Shown piece after piece: positions 8,719-10,580 of a stretch of DNA of 10,580 bases. The first letter of the stretch is position 1, and the number at the start of each line of letters is the position of its first letter. A program made the position numbers and the translations under genes. The notes beneath the pieces are model-generated. The model saw nothing but the letters and a program-made list of their open reading frames with translations, searched no databases and was not told the origin of the DNA. Source of the stretch: an uncultured Rikenella sp. (GTDB lineage Bacteria; Bacteroidota; Bacteroidia; Bacteroidales; Rikenellaceae); NCBI RefSeq assembly GCF_910579375.1, contig NZ_CAJTUJ010000064.1, positions 1 to 10,580 on the forward strand, written 5' to 3'.

Positions 8719-8728
8719 ATTAATTTTG
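8698..8728 (+). promoter_or_regulatory. Bacteroidota-type promoter for the M48 protease
   Basis: A -33 TTG (8698-8700), a 20-base spacer and TAATTTTG (8721-8728) match the consensus TTTG-N17..23-TAnnTTTG. Transcription should begin near 8735, leaving a leader of about 24 nt to the ATG at 8759. Confidence 0.7.
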
Positions 8729-8758
8729 CGTGATTTTTAAAACCACAAACCAACTGTC

Positions 8759-9571
8759 ATGAAAAGAATCCTGACCATTCTTTCCGTCATCGCGCTGACC
8801 GCAGTCGGCACCGCTCAGGCTCAATTCAAACTCAATAAAGCCATCGGCGCCGGGATGAAAGCCGTTCAGGCCGCTACCCTGACCGACGAACAAGTAGAAA
8901 GCTACGTCAAAGAGTACATCGACTGGCTGGACGCCCACAACCCCGTTTGCGAAGGCGACGACCCGTTCGCCGTCCGGCTGGCCAAAATCACCGAAAAGAT
9001 CAACATCGAAGGGCTCAACATCAAAGCCTATCGGGTTCGCGACGTGAACGCTTTCGCCTGCGCCGACGGCAGCATCCGGGTTTTCGCCGGCCTGATGCAG
9101 ATCATGACCGACGAAGAGATTTTGGGCGTCATCGGCCACGAAATCGGCCACGTGATGAACAAAGACAGCAAGAACGCATTCCGGACGGCACTGTTAGCCT
9201 CGGCCCTGCGCGACGGGATCAGCTCGGCGGGGGGTACGGCGGCCAAGCTCTCCGACTCTCAGCTCGGCGACCTCGGCGAAGCGGTGACCCAGTCCAAATT
9301 CTCGCAGAAGCAGGAGTACGCCGCTGACGAATACGGGTACAACTTCCTGAAAGAGCACGGCGAAAACCCGTGGGCCATGGCGCTCTCGTTCGAAAAGTTG
9401 CAGAAGATGCAAGAAGAGATGGGCGCCGACAAGACCAACAAGGTTCAGCAGCTCTTCTCGACCCATCCGGAGTTGAACAACCGCATCAAACGGATGACCG
9501 AAAAGGCGACGACGGACGGTTTCGAACGTCCCGAGATGGTCGCTCCGGAAGTGTTGATGGCCGAAGAATAA
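8759..9571 (+). CDS. Exported M48 family zinc metalloprotease
   Basis: A 270-residue peptidase related to the small periplasmic M48 proteins (LoiP/YcaL/BepA-like catalytic domain). These degrade or help mature misfolded envelope proteins. Residues 1-22 form a Sec signal peptide (MKRIL..., cleavage probably after AQA). There is no lipobox Cys, so the protein should be soluble in the periplasm or secreted. The zinc site is complete: HEIGH at 127-131 and a third ligand Glu186 in EYAAD (186-190), the ExxxD pattern of M48. The stretch before HEIGH (RVFAGLMQIMTDEEILGVIG) is the usual lead-in strand and helix. No TPR domain follows, so it is shorter than BepA. It has its own promoter and a strong terminator, so it is probably monocistronic. 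A natural substrate cannot be read from the sequence. Confidence 0.92.
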   Translation: MKRILTILSVIALTAVGTAQAQFKLNKAIGAGMKAVQAATLTDEQVESYVKEYIDWLDAHNPVCEGDDPFAVRLAKITEKINIEGLNIKAYRVRDVNAFACADGSIRVFAGLMQIMTDEEILGVIGHEIGHVMNKDSKNAFRTALLASALRDGISSAGGTAAKLSDSQLGDLGEAVTQSKFSQKQEYAADEYGYNFLKEHGENPWAMALSFEKLQKMQEEMGADKTNKVQQLFSTHPELNNRIKRMTEKATTDGFERPEMVAPEVLMAEE

Positions 9572-9576
9572 CATTT

Positions 9577-9627
9577 CGAACCGTGTCGTACCGTTTTTTA
9601 TTGAGTGCGACACGGTTTCGTTTTTTT
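9577..9627 (+). terminator. Intrinsic terminator after the M48 gene
   Basis: CGAACCGTGTCG (9577-9588) pairs with CGACACGGTTTCG (9608-9620), giving 12 pairs with a single bulged base and a 19-nt loop, followed by T7 (9621-9627). It starts five bases after the stop codon. Confidence 0.85.
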
Positions 9628-9651
9628 CTTCGGGAAAGTTTCTTATCTTTG
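9621..9651 (+). promoter_or_regulatory. Promoter for tRNA-Thr
   Basis: TATCTTTG at 9644-9651 fits TAnnTTTG exactly, and the familiar Bacteroidota context TATCTTTGCAC is present. The -33 position, about 20 bases upstream, falls in the T-run of the preceding terminator. Transcription would begin near 9658, a few bases before the mature tRNA 5' end at 9663. Confidence 0.75.
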
Positions 9652-9662
9652 CACCCGAAAAG

Positions 9663-9735
9663 GCCACAATAGCTCAGTCGGTAGAGCATTTCATTCGTAA
9701 CGAAAAGGTCGCCAGTTCGAGCCTGGCTTGTGGCT
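9663..9735 (+). tRNA. tRNA-Thr (anticodon CGT)
   Basis: A 73-nt cloverleaf. The acceptor GCCACAA/TTGTGGC is perfect over 7 bp, the D stem is GCTC/GAGC, and the T arm is GCCAG-TTCGAGC-CTGGC. The anticodon loop TTCGTAA carries CGT at 9696-9698, which reads ACG for threonine. The discriminator is T and the 3' CCA is not encoded, so it must be added after transcription. One oddity: in the anticodon stem TTTCA/CGAAA the last pair next to the loop is A (9693) against C (9701). Its own promoter and terminator flank it, so it is a single-tRNA unit. Identity is secure; full function is likely but not proven given the mismatch. Confidence 0.93.
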
Positions 9736-9776
9736 CACGCTTCGTGCGGAGGGATTTGTCGGGGGGATGAACTTAT

Positions 9777-9811
9777 AAGGATGACAGCGCGCATGCTGTC
9801 ATCCTTTTTTT
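9777..9811 (+). terminator. Intrinsic terminator after tRNA-Thr
   Basis: AAGGATGACAGC (9777-9788) and GCTGTCATCCTT (9795-9806) form a perfect 12-bp stem with a 6-nt loop, followed by an uninterrupted T-run to 9811. The 41 bases between the tRNA and the stem contain a small hairpin CACG-CTT-CGTG (9736-9746) and otherwise nothing I recognise. Confidence 0.88.
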
Positions 9812-9869
9812 GTGCGCACCGGTCTTGCGGCAACTTCATCATTGCCGTTCTGCTCCCGCATTTTCAGGC

Positions 9870-10080
9870 GCCGGGAAGCATCCGCTCTACATATTCCGCC
9901 CCGGGCTACCGCAACTACTCTTCGGGCGTACCGGGTGGCGTCGGCCACAGTGGCTATAGCTGGTCGTCTGCGGTCAGCGGTATCATCGGGCGGTTCTTGC
10001 ACTTCAACGCGCAGAGCCTCACTCTCAGCAACGCGGACTATCGTAGCTACGGTTTTCAGTTGCGTTGCCTCTCGGAATAA
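9870..10080 (+). pseudogene. C-terminal remnant of a fimbrillin-like / 'major paralogous domain' surface protein
   Basis: The frame ending at the TAA of 10078-10080 reads SAPGYRNYSSG (from 9895), then GYSWSSAVSG, FLHFNAQ and finally YRSYGFQLRCLSE. This is the characteristic ending of the Bacteroidales C-terminal domain with the pattern LPAxGYRN...G..GYYWSS...L.FN.......R..GF.VRC. Just upstream, LYI is encoded at 9885-9893 in a different frame, and one extra base (9894) separates it from SAPGYR, so a single-base insertion broke the family motif LYxPAxGYRN. Nothing recognisable as the N-terminal part, signal peptide or start codon exists upstream; the tRNA terminator lies only about 60 bases away. 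I read this as a truncated, frameshifted relic. It could instead be a silent donor cassette for an expressed paralogue, which cannot be decided from this window. Confidence 0.7.
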
Positions 10081-10195
10081 ACAAAGAGGGACTCGCGGGA
10101 TGTTTTATTGGCTGTGTCTACCCTAAATAACTGGTCTACCTCTACCCCAAACACCCGGCCAGCTTTACCCCTGTTTGCGTTTTGAACTGATTCCT

Positions 10196-10212
10196 GCGGT
10201 TCGAAGAACCGC
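10196..10212. repeat. 17-nt hairpin, 7-3-7 geometry (copy 2)
   Basis: GCGGTTC-GAA-GAACCGC is a perfect 7-bp stem with a 3-nt loop and GCG...CGC ends, like copies at 204, 10412 and 10519. It is not followed by a T-run. Confidence 0.6.
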
Positions 10213-10235
10213 CCGGGCCGGAGCCTCCCGCAGCA

Positions 10236-10266
10236 GAGGCCCGCAACTGACGTTGCTGTGGGCCTC
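10236..10266. repeat. 31-nt stem-loop
   Basis: GAGGCCC (10236-10242) pairs with GGGCCTC (10260-10266). Inside, GCAAC (10243-10247) pairs with GTTGC (10252-10256) around a 4-nt loop, with a 3-nt bulge on the right, so there are 12 pairs. The same GCAAC/GTTGC inner stem recurs at 10360-10381. Confidence 0.65.
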
Positions 10267-10340
10267 GCAGGTTTCGACCCTCAAAAGCACCTTCCCCCAT
10301 TCACTGCCCCTTTCTGTGGGATCCGTTCTCAGTCTTAGTA

Positions 10341-10408
10341 GTTCGCCGCCAGCGGGGGCGCAACGAGCTCCGACGAGTTGCAGTCCGCCGCGCGGGGTGG
10401 CGGCGAAC
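10341..10408. repeat. 68-nt foldback with 10-bp perfect outer arms
   Basis: GTTCGCCGCC (10341-10350) and GGCGGCGAAC (10399-10408) are perfect complements. The interior contains a second hairpin, GCAAC (10360-10364) with GTTGC (10377-10381), and GC-rich segments that can pair between them. The next hairpin (10412-10428) starts four bases later. Confidence 0.65.
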
Positions 10409-10411
10409 TGC

Positions 10412-10428
10412 GCGGCTCAAAGAGCCGC
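10412..10428. repeat. 17-nt hairpin, 7-3-7 geometry (copy 3)
   Basis: GCGGCTC-AAA-GAGCCGC is a perfect 7-bp stem with a 3-nt loop. Its stem differs from copy 2 by one compensated base pair (GCGGTTC/GAACCGC against GCGGCTC/GAGCCGC), so pairing is kept despite sequence change. Confidence 0.6.
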
Positions 10429-10468
10429 AAGTGTTCAGCCCAACTCACCACCCAAATCTCTTGGGTTC

Positions 10469-10517
10469 GGCCTGTCGCCCATCCCCTTGAGGCGCTCCGC
10501 GCCTGGGCGACAAGGCC
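10469..10517. repeat. 49-nt nested stem-loop
   Basis: GGCCTGTCGCCC (10469-10480) pairs with GGGCGACAAGGCC (10505-10517), 12 pairs with one bulged A. Within it, after an unpaired stretch 10481-10489, AGGCGC-TCC-GCGCCT (10490-10504) is a perfect 6-bp hairpin. The structure has no T-run behind it. Confidence 0.7.
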
Positions 10518-10518
10518 G

Positions 10519-10535
10519 GCGACCCTGTGGGTCGC
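10519..10535. repeat. 17-nt hairpin, 7-3-7 geometry (copy 4)
   Basis: GCGACCC-TGT-GGGTCGC is a perfect 7-bp stem with a 3-nt loop and the same GCG...CGC ends as copies 1-3. It follows the 10469-10517 stem-loop by one base. An A5 run (10536-10540) comes next, which on the minus strand would be T5 before the stem rather than after it. Confidence 0.6.
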
Positions 10536-10580
10536 AAAAATTCCGGCACCAGCACCGCCCCAATTCTGTCGGGTTCGGGC

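Larger units (their letters stand above)
10081..10580. other. Structured non-coding region, stem-loop rich
   Basis: No protein gene or known RNA is recognisable on either strand in these 500 bases. The sequence is dominated by inverted repeats: hairpins at 10196-10212, 10412-10428 and 10519-10535 and larger foldbacks at 10236-10266, 10341-10408 and 10469-10517. TCTACC-type short repeats occur at 10117-10148, and a 25-nt imperfect direct repeat starts at 10446 and again at 10553. It runs off the window end, so its full extent is unknown. Confidence 0.55.
10446..10580. repeat. Imperfect direct repeat, two copies flanking a foldback
   Basis: Copy one (10446-10470) and copy two (10553-10578) share CACC.CCC near the start, an A/T/C middle, and end in an identical GGGTTCGG. 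I count roughly 80 percent identity with one indel. Copy one also contains the hairpin CCCAA-ATCTC-TTGGG (10451-10465). The sequence between them holds the 10469-10517 foldback and the 10519-10535 hairpin, so the unit length would be about 107 bases. A third copy might lie beyond the window. Confidence 0.45.

Noticed and set aside
9812..10126. Alternative 104-codon frame after the tRNA
   Set aside because: It is out of frame with the recognisable surface-protein ending, has no domain signature, and spans the frameshifted remnant.
10081..10580. CRISPR array
   Set aside because: The repeats are imperfect, differ in sequence, and are not separated by uniform spacers; no cas gene is present.
9736..10580. 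Integrated element with attachment site at the tRNA-Thr 3' end
   Set aside because: I could not find a second copy of the tRNA 3' sequence downstream within the window and no integrase gene is present.

Overview
The window looks like chromosome from a high-GC member of the Bacteroidota, most likely a Bacteroidales lineage such as Alistipes or another Rikenellaceae. The evidence is threefold. Three genes or transcripts are preceded by the Bacteroidota -7 promoter box TAnnTTTG. Start codons have A/T-rich leaders instead of Shine-Dalgarno sequences. The proteins (thioester alpha-2-macroglobulin lipoprotein, duplicated MacB/FtsX-type permease, small exported M48 peptidase, C-terminal piece of a fimbrillin-like or 'major paralogous domain' protein) are of Bacteroidales style. 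The genus is an inference; no rRNA or marker gene is present.

Layout. Bases 1-535 hold no convincing gene and are dense in palindromes. Bases 536-6163 encode a 1875-residue alpha-2-macroglobulin-like lipoprotein with an intact thioester motif. Bases 6305-8656 encode a 783-residue FtsX/MacB-type ABC transporter permease; its start is set by a promoter at about 6226-6258. Bases 8759-9571 encode a 270-residue secreted M48 metalloprotease with its own promoter and a strong intrinsic terminator. A promoter at 9621-9651 drives a tRNA-Thr(CGT) at 9663-9735, followed by an intrinsic terminator at 9777-9811. Bases 9870-10080 are a frameshifted C-terminal remnant of a surface-protein gene. Bases 10081-10580 are non-coding and again rich in stem-loops.

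How it fits together. The three intact proteins all act at the cell envelope: a protease trap anchored by lipid, an inner-membrane permease of the lipoprotein/efflux class, and a periplasmic or exported zinc protease. They share a strand but each downstream gene has its own promoter, so they are better seen as neighbours with an envelope theme than as a proven operon. The usual partner of thioester bacterial macroglobulins (penicillin-binding protein 1C) is not in the window.

The least explained sequence is at both ends. The 5' and 3' non-coding blocks carry four perfect 17-nt hairpins of the same geometry (7-bp stem, 3-nt loop, always GCG...CGC) with different stem sequences. They also carry longer foldbacks and two short motifs shared in the same order and orientation. 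They may belong to one intergenic repeat family that I do not recognise.
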